Positions 58,101-64,000 of a DNA stretch of 64,000 nucleotides are shown here, piece after piece. Within the stretch, counting starts at the first letter, position 1. The number at the start of each line of letters is the position of its first letter. The notes below the pieces were generated by a model. It was given only the letters and a program-made list of their open reading frames with translations. It did no database searches and had not been told where the DNA came from. The translations under genes and the position numbers were made by a program. The stretch lies in assembly GCA_030248215.1 (NCBI GenBank), contig JASANG010000157.1, positions 62,001 to 126,000 of the forward strand. The letters run 5' to 3'. Source of the stretch: Enoplolaimus lenunculus (Eukaryota; Nematoda; Enoplea; Enoplida; Thoracostomopsidae).

Positions 58101-61100
58101 TGTGACCTACCTTCCAGCCTCCACCGCTGTCTTTAGTGACACAAAATGCGTTATGGTGGGATAACGCGATCACATTTTACAAATAATTTAATCCCATTAA
58201 TTAAAAGGGACTAAAATTCTAAATTAATAACACACATATAAATTTTATGTGTATTAAATATAAATATATATAGAGATCAAAACAGTTGTAACCCCGGGTT
58301 AACGCTTGTCACAAAAATTGTAGTGACAACGACTAGGGTGGGGTTATAACAATATTTTGTCCTAAGGTAGGGTTAACGAGTGGCAATTTTAAAAATTGCC
58401 ACTCGTTAACCCCAGGATATGTCGTTCCCGGTGTCCTCATAAAATGTATTAATGTGAACCCTGCATAAATGATGTTAAAAATGTAACAGATTCAATAGCG
58501 AACATTAAATATTTGATTTGAAGCGGGTTTCGGGTTTGGTTTTGGCAACGCATTCCTTATTTGTAATCACGCACCTCAAAAATAAGCACGGAGGTCATTT
58601 TAGGGGCCATTTTTTCATGCAACACGTATTAAATTTTCCTCGGTGGAAATTAAAATATTTTACTAAAAATGACGATAAAAATTAAATAGACTTCATTAGT
58701 AAAGTATACAAACCTTGACAATCGCTGAAAGTCTAAAATACTGCTGATAAATTGAATACCAATCTCTAACTAGTGTCACTTCACCAACATTTAAAAAAAT
58801 TAAAAAGAATTTTTCGATGGCATGTATTTTTCATTTTACGGGTTCGGTTCCGTTTCCAATAATTTTTTCAAATTCTGTAATTCCGGTTCCACACCCTGCT
58901 TACTTTCTTTCCGTTGACAGTCAAATCAACTTCCGGATGAAACTGAACGCCGTAGATTTTCAAAGACCGATTAGCTATTCCTACACAAAACCACATAAAA
59001 TATACTTCATACAGTGTCCTTATCATTCCGTTTTTTAAGCTTAAAATCACTTTACCGATCACGGAATTTCAATTTGCCCAAATTCTCGTATCCTGAGCGA
59101 AAACTGCCCAACTGACAGAAAATATCAAAAACATACTCTATCGCGCCCAATGTGTCTCAATATAACAAACAGCAATCCGGCCACAACTTTAATTCCCTTA
59201 AATCTGACTCTTCTACTTTCAGAGTTTAAATGGTAAATAATTATTTTAAAACAATTACGCACCTATTGAAAATAATGTTATATTATTTTGCTTCAAGAAA
59301 TGTCTGTTCTTATAACACTACATTTCATTTCAGCAATATTTCATTCGTCTGGACTTTGACGTAACCTTAATCGATTTATAACAGCTCAGATCACTGTTAG
59401 AATCATGGTTGATTGAAATAGGTTTTCTCCCACATTTTTCAATAATCTCATTGAAATAAAAAAGAAAACCCTGGCCCTGAATAGTTTAAGCCTTACCAGC
59501 GACTAAATCTCCAGAACGGGCAATCACTTCGAAGCCTTTACACGGTGCAGACACACTATCGCCGTGCGTCAACAGAACCACTTGTTGTTCGGTAAGACCT
59601 CTGGAAAAAATATTATCGCTACGAAAACCATTACATCGTCCTCAACTACGACGCTAATACGGAACCTAACCAGAATTTCGATGCCGTCATAACAGACAAA
59701 AATTCCGTATTCAAATCCACTCCGAAAATCCATACAGCAAAGAAACCTGGTCCGCATTGAAATTACCCAATGTTTTTGTTTACGTGTCGTTTAACACTAT
59801 AAGGTTGAAAACGCCACAACTCAGAAATCTGCCAATACCAAAACAGCTTGCAAACTCGAATGTTTCTAAAACTAAAACTCAGCAGCATCCAATCAGAATC
59901 ATACAAAACTAATCGCTCAGTTGTCCCCTCGCCTTTGCACTATATCTTACTTGAACAACAACGACGCAGTGTCAACTGAGATGTCAAACTGGCCATCTTC
60001 ACGATTCAATCCGTGTTCTACACGACCGCCAAATTCTTTGTTGATGAGCTGGAATCCGTAGCAAATGCCCAAGACAGGCAGCCCACAACGAAAGATTTCC
60101 GCGTCAAAAAGTGGCGCATCAACCGCGTACACTGAAGCTGGGCCACCAGACAGGATTATTGCGCTAAAGTAAAAATTAATTACTCAAGGTACAAAACAAA
60201 TAAAAAATATGAATAATAACTTGAATTCATGCAAAAAACTATGTTGTATTGATTTTGTCACAATTTATAATAAAAAAGTTTCTGGACAAAAGGTTAGATT
60301 CCAAATACCCAGTCTTATCAAATAAATTATGCAAACAAGTAAACCAACAGCAAATACCATACCGACACCAGAACGAGCTCTAATACCCGGTCGCACTTTA
60401 CCAGGTACATACGTTACGTAGATATACAGAAAGTTATATTGTGAACTGTAAAATAGTTGGGCATCCGCATAGGCAAAGTGCTAACATTATGCAGCTGAGT
60501 GTCCTGTCCTGCCCGGACAGGCTATTACGTAAGCAACTCACTGAGAGTAAAACCCTGCTCATCAAGGTCATGGTGCTGGTTGCAAGATGCAGCAGATTTC
60601 AGAAATGTTAGAAACGGAACGAGGAAAACTACCGGATTTCCATGCTGGAAGCAGACTGCCGATTTCGCCCTAGATTGGTCAGCAAGTGCTACTAAGTTAT
60701 GTATTCTTACCCAAACCGGCGACGCACAATATCAGCGGCGCTGATTGACGCAACTGGCAGTATTTCGGCATCGACACACAATTCACGACAACGACGATCA
60801 ATCACCTGCAACAAGTTAAATACCAACTTACTCATATAAACGCAAGTTGCGCTCGAAAATTACAATTTAAAAACAGACTGGTGAATAGAGCTTTAAACAA
60901 CGTTTTGCTTTGTTTAGAAACAAACTAGATAAATGTCACCGTGACAGCTGCGCAGATGGATTTAAAGTATTACATACTTGTGCATAGAGCACATCGTTAG
61001 TAGATGACTTATATATACTTAGACAGTAATTTGTGAACCAACACGGTAATGTGTTTTAAACTCCAAGCATGTTCTGGAAGTATTTTTTACGAATAATCAC

Positions 61101-63000
61101 TTACACAATGATATCGAAGAATGCTGCTTTATTTGCTGATGAAAAAAATGACAATAAACTTACATTCCATACGTTTGTTTTAAGCAAATAAAGTTCGAAA
61201 ATACAATCTATTTAACGAAGCTTAGTGTTTAGATTTTAAACAGGCAGATACACCGCAGGGTGCGACCGGATATTATTTTACGGATACCGGAACCGGATAC
61301 GAATATTGATTTTTTACCGGAATAGGAACCGGAGACTGGATGTTAAAATAACTTATTTTTCGCTCTATTTTTGCGTGCTCAAGGTTTTGATCTGTTATAT
61401 ATAAAGTTCATGATATGCTGCTGATAAACTGAAATTGTTTAATACAAAAATGCGTATAACTCTCGCTCGCTTACATAAGCTTGAAGCATATACGTACATG
61501 AAAACGTATCAATAGTTGCACTTCTTTACTTGCTCAGAAACGTAATCGCACAAAGATGTTACAGATGCACACTTGTAAAAGCAGTTTTATGATATTCCGT
61601 ATATTCCACAACCGTAAATATCTGGTATCCGGTAGGTTTATATATACCGGACACCGAAACCGGACACGAATATCAGTTTTTTGCTGGATACTAAGCCGGA
61701 TCCGGATATCCGGTTGCACCCTAGGTACACGTACTTGTGCCAAACTTTTTCAAAACTCACCTTTGCATATTGAGCACCACAGTCTAATATGGCAACTTTT
61801 TCGACCTCTGAAAACGCCATTCCAGACGCAGAGGAAGTAATGGAGCGAATTTTTCGGTTCTGAAAGTTGTTAGCAACAATTTTCATTGAAAGGTATGTAG
61901 AAAATAGCAAGTTTTCAGGGAATTTCATTGAGCCTTCGCAATTAAATAGAAAAATAGCATGTTTAATGCATCTATAATTTCAGCTTTCGCATAAATTCCA
62001 CTTCAAGCAAAGATATATACTGGCTTCTCCACAGCTTGAAAATTTCCGCCGGGGGGCGTTTCCTGGGGGGCCCCCAGGAGTTTCCTGGGGGGCAGCTAAT
62101 TTTGCTGGGGGGCAGTTTTCCTGGGGGCCCCCAGATGATCTGGGGGGTCCTGGGGGGCAGGCTCAAAATTTTGCAAGCCGACTTTTTGGACCATTTTTTT
62201 ATTCTAGATCGTGTTTCCAACTCAACTGACGATTACTCATCGCTCAACATGACAAAAATTCCCCGCAAACGCTAATAACAATAATTTTAACTAATATTAC
62301 TGACAACTTTACCAGAAGTTGAAAGAAGCACAATTGTATAAAATATAGATAATCTATAATTGAAACTGTGATTAACATATATTTTATATTAGTCACAGCT
62401 TCAGTTTATCATAAGGCTCAGGCGGGTTGAACTTGTTGCTGCAAGGTAGTTTCGCATGCTGTATGCCCTGAAACGATCTTTATATAATTGTGCTTTTTTC
62501 AGTTCATTATTGAATTGTACTAGTTACTACCGGTATTTGTAACGCTATTAAAAATTATGAGTACTCAGCGTAATATAAAATCGCATTTTGCCGAATGTCC
62601 GCCTCAAAAAAGTCCAGGTCTTTATTTTTTATCATTGAAATTTTTGGCTTAGAAAAGTCCTGGGGGCCCCCAGCAAAAAAATTTGCTGGGGGGCATTTTG
62701 TGGGGGGGGCGGCCGTAAATTCGCCGGGGGGCCTTTCCTGGGGGCGGCAAAATTTTCGCCGGGGGGAAATGAAAATTTCGAAAAGTGCTGGGGGCCCCGG
62801 CTGTGGAGAAGCCAGATATATATCAATATGCAAAATGATCTGTGCTTATTTCAACCACAATACAAAATATACATACAGATGTTAGTTATGCCGAAGCTTA
62901 CAGTGGTATCGCCAGCGACCGCAGACGCTGGTGTTGGCTGATTTTCACGTGAGCTCGAGCGTATTAAATTATCACCGTCAGTCTCCGCCGGCCGCTTCAT
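40028..63000 (-). CDS. GMPS: GMP synthase (glutamine-hydrolysing), 18 coding exons
   Basis: It converts XMP to GMP with ATP and glutamine, the last step of cytosolic de novo guanine nucleotide synthesis. Exons 5' to 3': 63000-62902, 61859-61761, 60805-60711, 60163-59951, 59600-59497, 58980-58904, 55004-54888, 54269-54098, 53460-53318, 52989-52816, 51705-51600, 51436-51321, 51102-50977, 49110-48992, 46158-46068, 45827-45765, 45178-45026, 40129-40028. All introns are GT-AG and all phases agree, giving 722 residues (human about 693). The amidotransferase domain has Cys132 ([12 protein letters not shown]), His218 and Glu220 (VQFHPEV). The synthetase P-loop SGGVDS is at 272-277. The C-terminus KPPGTTEWE is conserved. 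Met47 in exon 2 is an alternative start (676 residues). I see no break; introns are crowded with transposons. Confidence 0.95.
40550..44880 (+). mobile_element. Degraded non-LTR retrotransposon (LINE, I/R1-like group) in GMPS intron 17
   Basis: It lies antisense to GMPS. In order: a leader with few open frames; an ORF1-type piece (41170-41550, with [20 protein letters not shown]); an apurinic-endonuclease-like region (about 41820-42250, [12 protein letters not shown] and [11 protein letters not shown]); a reverse transcriptase ([14 protein letters not shown] at about 42885, catalytic AYSDDVTIA at about 43276, [14 protein letters not shown] at about 43495); and an RNase H-like part ending [19 protein letters not shown] (about 44320-44380). 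Frames shift and stop repeatedly, at least eight disruptions by eye, so it is inactive. RT with a downstream RNase H suits I-superfamily LINEs. A possible 3' end with ATCTATCTATATATCTA and AATAAA is near 44850-44875. Both limits are approximate, and no target duplication was found. Confidence 0.85.
44905..44962. repeat. Family J-like terminus fragment
   Basis: ACCGGTTTCGGTGAACATCG and ATCCGGCTCCGGTATTTTTG resemble the CCGGTTCCGGTATT ends of family J. It lies between the LINE and GMPS exon 17. Confidence 0.35.
45026..45178 (-). CDS. GMPS: GMPS exon 17
   Basis: 51 codons from [12 protein letters not shown] to PGRDIKES, including [15 protein letters not shown]. This is the dimerisation and substrate-binding C-terminal region of GMP synthase. 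Acceptor TTTCAG at 45179, donor GTAAGC at 45025. Confidence 0.95.
45765..45827 (-). CDS. GMPS: GMPS exon 16
   Basis: 21 codons, [20 protein letters not shown] followed by Gln, aligned to the human segment ending GYAGKISQ. Acceptor ATCATAG and donor GTAAGT are canonical. It was found by filling the gap between exons 15 and 17. Confidence 0.88.
46068..46158 (-). CDS. GMPS: GMPS exon 15
   Basis: It completes a split Arg codon and encodes [20 protein letters not shown] then [10 protein letters not shown] (human VVYIFG..DVTPTFLTTGVLSTLRQ). Acceptor TTTTAG, donor GTACGT. Confidence 0.93.
46263..48453. mobile_element. Family F hAT-like element with internal tandem repeats and a nested insertion
   Basis: The ends CAGGGATGGGAGTCT and AGACTCCCATCCTTG are inverted, with subterminal GAGACTGAGACT repeats on both sides. 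The flanks GTGTGAGG and GAATGAGG match at 6 of 8 (8-bp duplication). The interior carries about four tandem units of ~165 bp (46573-46700; 47538-48060; consensus AGCTAATATGCAAATTAGCT). They are interrupted at about 46699-47520 by an element with GGAAAAAAT-rich inverted ends. There is no transposase frame. It lies in GMPS intron 14. Confidence 0.7.
48992..49110 (-). CDS. GMPS: GMPS exon 14
   Basis: It encodes [34 protein letters not shown] and N, matching human GDCRSYSYV..LARLIPRMCHNVNR. It ends in phase 2 (CG|GTAAGT), and exon 15 supplies the last base of the Arg codon. Confidence 0.93.
49194..49556. mobile_element. Family G hAT-like MITE, copy 1
   Basis: The ends TATGGATGTGCCGATACCG and ATTAATCGGCACATCCCTA are inverted, with repeated ATCGGCA motifs near each end. 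It is inverted relative to copy 2 at 50533-50924, with which it shares a long interior (GACCGGACACACTGATTTGC region). It lies in GMPS intron 13. Confidence 0.75.
49869..50494. mobile_element. Family F hAT-like short MITE
   Basis: 626 bp with inverted ends CAGGGATGGAAGTCTCGG and GAGACCACCCATCCCTG plus GGTCTCGGTA repeats. The flanks CGCTCCAC and CGACCCAG match weakly (5 of 8). It lies between the two family G copies in GMPS intron 13. Confidence 0.7.
50533..50924. mobile_element. Family G hAT-like MITE, copy 2
   Basis: The ends TTGGGAAGTGCCGATTAATC and GGTATCGGCATATCCCTA are inverted. The flanks CTTAAGAG (50525-50532) and GTTAAGAG (50925-50932) match at 7 of 8, an 8-bp duplication as made by hAT. 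The right end stops about 50 bp before GMPS exon 13. Confidence 0.82.
50977..51102 (-). CDS. GMPS: GMPS exon 13
   Basis: 42 codons: [20 protein letters not shown] then [20 protein letters not shown] and VQ (human ..LLQRVKACTTEEDQEKL..LLPIKTVGVQ). Phase 0 at both ends. Confidence 0.95.
51321..51436 (-). CDS. GMPS: GMPS exon 12
   Basis: It completes the Gly of HPFPGPGLAIR and encodes [17 protein letters not shown] onward, ending FHESLSN. I chose donor GTGAGC at 51320. The frame stays open for 11 codons beyond it, but only this donor gives the phase needed by exon 13. Confidence 0.92.
51600..51705 (-). CDS. GMPS: GMPS exon 11
   Basis: 35 codons plus one base: [20 protein letters not shown], then [15 protein letters not shown]. 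This is the conserved synthetase segment that in human reads [21 protein letters not shown]. Confidence 0.95.
51873..52243. mobile_element. Family J hAT-like MITE with 8-bp target duplication
   Basis: 371 bp. The ends CAGGGTGCAACCGGAATTCC and GGAATT-type ..TTCCGGTTGCACCCTG are inverted, with repeated TTCCGGTTCCGGTA motifs near both ends. The flanks CCTGTGGA (51865-51872) and CATGTGGA (52244-52251) match at 7 of 8. It lies in GMPS intron 10. Confidence 0.85.
52562..52790. repeat. Family G remnant
   Basis: GTATGTGCCAATACCGATTT at the left, and GTGCCGTCGCCGATACTC with ATGCCGATGCCGAATAATAC at the right, match family G in the orientation of copy 1. The terminus next to exon 10 is lost. Confidence 0.6.
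52816..52989 (-). CDS. GMPS: GMPS exon 10
   Basis: 58 codons with [15 protein letters not shown] and [15 protein letters not shown], the diagnostic GMP synthase motifs of the XMP-binding region. Donor GTATGG (52815) is less common but the only one that fits. Confidence 0.96.
53318..53460 (-). CDS. GMPS: GMPS exon 9
   Basis: It completes a Val codon, then [20 protein letters not shown] and onward to [17 protein letters not shown] (human [15 protein letters not shown]). The first half is the variable part between P-loop and KRKIIGDTF. Confidence 0.94.
53571..53869. mobile_element. Family J MITE in GMPS intron 8
   Basis: The right end CCGGTTCCGGTAAATTAATA..GGTCGCACCCTG is well kept. The left end near CTACCGGAACCGGATATTTA is truncated before CAGGGTGC. 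The interior shares TAAGCGAGCGAGAGTTAGCG with the copy at 61256-61724 (where it is inverted). Confidence 0.6.
54098..54269 (-). CDS. GMPS: GMPS exon 8 (ATP-pyrophosphatase P-loop)
   Basis: 57 codons plus one base: [20 protein letters not shown], then [22 protein letters not shown] binds the ATP pyrophosphate; HIDNGFMRK is the family signature. It ends in phase 1 after HLR. Confidence 0.96.
54888..55004 (-). CDS. GMPS: GMPS exon 7
   Basis: 39 codons, [20 protein letters not shown] to VVKNKKVL, the linker from the amidotransferase to the synthetase domain (human LKNFLYDIAGCSGTFTVQNRE..SKVL). Donor GTCAGT is unusual but keeps phase 0 into exon 8. Confidence 0.9.
56069..56826. mobile_element. 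Family I GC-rich element, copy 1 (nested in family H)
   Basis: 758 bp with perfect 16-bp inverted ends CTGGCTTCTCCACAGC and GCTGTGGAGAAGCCAG. The 5-bp duplication TGTTA lies at 56064-56068 and 56827-56831. The undamaged inverted arm of family H (near 58340-58350) shows the empty site, with TGTTA once. Both ends have runs of five to eight C or G (CCCCCAGGAAA motifs); the middle is AT-rich and non-coding. The superfamily is unassigned. Confidence 0.9.
57224..57352. mobile_element. Family D MITE nested in family H
   Basis: The ends GTTGTATAGAACAAGGCC and GGTCCTGTTCTATACATAGGCC are inverted. The core AGAGTCAGTTTAAGTTTTTAG and TTCAGCTTAAGAATAGGC is the D order with only weak TTAGGC units. A similar D left-end piece (TGTATAGAACAAGGCCAGGG) recurs at about 57697. 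Confidence 0.6.
58620..58898. mobile_element. Family J copy abutting the GMPS intron 6 donor
   Basis: The right end ATTCCGGTTCCACACCCTG (to 58898) matches family J. Upstream it shares TTTTTCA..TTTCAAATTC sequence with 51873-52243. On the GMPS strand the intron begins GTAAG and J begins at once (CAGGGTGTGG), only five bases into the intron. The left limit is diverged. Confidence 0.65.
58904..58980 (-). CDS. GMPS: GMPS exon 6
   Basis: It completes a Gly codon and encodes [20 protein letters not shown] then VNGKK. His218 and Glu220 of the amidotransferase triad lie in VQFHPEV. Phase 0 donor GTAAGC. Confidence 0.95.
59497..59600 (-). CDS. GMPS: GMPS exon 5
   Basis: It encodes [20 protein letters not shown] then [14 protein letters not shown] (human [24 protein letters not shown]). 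Acceptor TTCCAG, donor GTAAGG, phase 1 end. Confidence 0.95.
59951..60163 (-). CDS. GMPS: GMPS exon 4 (glutamine amidotransferase nucleophile)
   Basis: [20 protein letters not shown], then [20 protein letters not shown] and [17 protein letters not shown]. Cys132 in GICYG is the nucleophile that attacks glutamine; SGGP and the REDG loop are conserved. Confidence 0.96.
60711..60805 (-). CDS. GMPS: GMPS exon 3
   Basis: [20 protein letters not shown] then [11 protein letters not shown]; it follows the GAQYAK of exon 2 to form the usual GAQYxKVIDRR motif. Phase 2 end at GG|GTAAGA. Confidence 0.94.
61256..61724. mobile_element. Family J hAT-like MITE in GMPS intron 2
   Basis: The ends CAGGGTGCGACCGGATATTA and ATCCGGTTGCACCCTA are inverted, with ACCGGAACCGGATACGAAT repeats near both. 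The flanks ATACACCG and GTACACGT share only TACAC. The right end stops 36 bp from the exon 2 donor. Confidence 0.75.
61761..61859 (-). CDS. GMPS: GMPS exon 2
   Basis: 33 codons: [20 protein letters not shown] then [13 protein letters not shown], the first strand of the amidotransferase fold. Met47 in [10 protein letters not shown] could be an alternative start, giving a 676-residue protein closer to family length. Confidence 0.94.
62020..62815. mobile_element. Family I GC-rich element, copy 2, in GMPS intron 1
   Basis: 796 bp, inverted relative to copy 1 (56069-56826), with the same 16-bp inverted ends. ATATA on each side fits a 5-bp duplication, within an AT run. Runs of six or more G recur (GGGGGGCGTTTCCTGG, GGGGGCCCCCAG). 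The interior AT-rich part is nearly the same as copy 1 in reverse (TTCAGTTTATCATAAGGCTC). Confidence 0.88.
62902..63000 (-). CDS. GMPS: GMPS exon 1 (start)
   Basis: 33 codons from [20 protein letters not shown] to DTT, then donor GTAAGC. It joins exon 2 in phase 0. The N-terminus is polar and not conserved, as is usual before the amidotransferase domain. The start is the weakest part of the model, since Met47 in exon 2 could serve. Confidence 0.75.
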
Positions 63001-64000
63001 GTGCCCGCCACAACTCCAACAGCAACCCGTTGTCACGAATTTCTACCGTCCGCCAAATATTCCAAATCTTTGCGATACGTACGTAGACGTCGTGCATACA
63101 CAGTAAGTAACGAGCTAGATTCTTAGTCGTACAGCAGTGGTTGGTCTAAAGGACATTAGTTGTAGCGCTTCTAGGAAAAACCGAAAAGAAAACGAACTAC
63201 GTACAGGCTTTGCTGGAACAAAGTCAACGACGTATCAATTTTTTACACGTGTGCTGGTAGAACCTTCGGGTATTTCACCGGGCAACACCTTGCGTATTAA
63301 ACGATTTCTGCTCGCATACAGTAGTTAATGCTTTGCCGCTATTTTAGTCACCGATGTCAGCCTTAATAGGTAAAATCAATCGGGAACTTCAGGACCGTTT
63401 CAGTATAGCAGCTGCTAAAGCAGGCTTAGAGAGAACAGAGATTTCGGTCTAACGGCCTTCGGCACCTTAGGCAAACGTGTTACAATACGTCATGCACCTG
63501 GCCTAGCTAGCATACAACAGAATGTGCAGTGCATGTCGGGCAGGGGTCCTGCGGATGTCCTGCAACCACAGTTCCCCGGCCCTCCAGTTACCACGAGCCC
63601 ATATACTGAAATCTCCCCAATTATTTCCGCCAATTTTTCGAGCATCATCCTTGAGTTTTTGGTTAATAAATAGTTTTACAACGTAGCTAGCTTAGAGCGT
63701 AGGTTTTTGACATTTTTCATTGACGGACATATTACATATTACGAAGATTGCGTATTTTGGTGAAATTGATTGGAATTCCGTAAATTTTGATAGTCCTCAG
63801 CCAGAATTGCGGCTTTCAATTGGATTCTAGCGAAAATACTGCGTTTGGCCTGAGAAACTGCGGTTTGCTAGCGGCAGGTTGTAGTTTGCTCACACTAGGT
63901 GTCTTGCGTAGCAATTGTTCAACCACTGCCCCAACGGTTTGTTTAAGCGTTATTTGTGTCGCGCACTTGTTATTTGGGCAAAGCTGTGGTGAATTTAACG
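63001..64000. other. 5' flank of GMPS
   Basis: It is less AT-rich than most of the window and should hold the GMPS promoter on the minus strand. TACGTACGTAGACGTCGTGC at about 63076-63095 includes a GACGTC core like a cAMP-response half-element. No TATA box is obvious, and no gene is recognised on the plus strand (a 63-codon frame at 63137 has no known motif). Confidence 0.4.

Larger units (their letters stand above)
55950..58465. mobile_element. Family H long-inverted-repeat Harbinger-like element in GMPS intron 6
   Basis: The flanks TAA at 55947-55949 and 58466-58468 give a TWA duplication. The ends TGCAGGGTTCACATTAATAC and GTATTAATGTGAACCCTGCA are exact inverses and related to the family A ends. 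The arms continue inverted for about 190 bp (GGGGTTAACGAGTGGC, ACAAAATATTGTTATAACCC, TAGTCGTTGTCAC). The left arm is split by a family I insertion (56069-56826) and the centre by a D-like element (about 57224-57352). Internal duplications (GATATATGCACGTTGCCCC at about 57161 and 57440) are visible. No transposase frame. Confidence 0.85.

Noticed and set aside
63090-63330. Divergent gene upstream of GMPS (donor-like GTAAGT and a 63-codon frame)
   Set aside because: There is no protein similarity, start context or second exon to support it; one donor-like hexamer is expected by chance.

Overview
The window is AT-rich, intron-rich, repeat-dense DNA from an invertebrate animal. I could reconstruct two host genes exon by exon; almost everything else is mobile-element DNA. 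Nematode ancestry is an inference. It rests on tracts of TTAGGC (the nematode telomere unit) inside two transposon families, and on an LRR membrane protein resembling nematode extracellular-LRR proteins of the LET-4/EGG-6 type. Only two genes in 64 kb and introns up to 4.9 kb point to a fairly large genome.

Layout. 1-29.3 kb is intergenic, with short non-autonomous DNA transposons, two tRNA-like elements, microsatellites and one unexplained block (about 9.8-11.2 kb). 29.3-34.9 kb (+) is a three-exon gene for a transmembrane LRR protein of 845 residues, ending at a poly(A) signal at 35197. 35.2-40.0 kb is a spacer of nested transposons. 40.03-63.00 kb (-) is a complete, apparently functional GMP synthase gene (GMPS): 18 coding exons, 722 codons, all junctions GT-AG and phase-compatible. 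Its introns hold a degraded LINE, hAT-like MITEs, a Harbinger-like element and two GC-rich elements. 63.0-64.0 kb is the 5' flank of GMPS.

Mobile-element families (my letters). A: 679 bp, TAA/TTA target duplications, two nearly identical copies. H: larger relative of A with ~190 bp inverted arms. B: ~440 bp with TA duplications, found nested in other elements. C: short elements with inverted GGCGCTATACTTTTGATGACGTC-like ends. D and E: 150-190 bp, ends starting GGCCCATGT, 8-bp target duplications, TTAGGC-rich cores. F, G and J: hAT-like, starting CAGGG or TAGGG, with 8-bp duplications. I: GC-rich, 16-bp perfect inverted ends, 5-bp duplications. M and N: other inverted-repeat MITEs. Nesting gives a relative age order: A after E, B after A and after C, I after H.

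The two genes are not functionally related. GMPS makes GMP from XMP in the cytosol; the LRR protein is predicted to sit in the plasma membrane with its repeats outside. I found no convincing undescribed biochemical system. The most notable signals are the TTAGGC-carrying MITEs, the very young family A copies, the tRNA-like sequences enclosed by inverted repeats, and the inverted transposon pairs inside GMPS introns.
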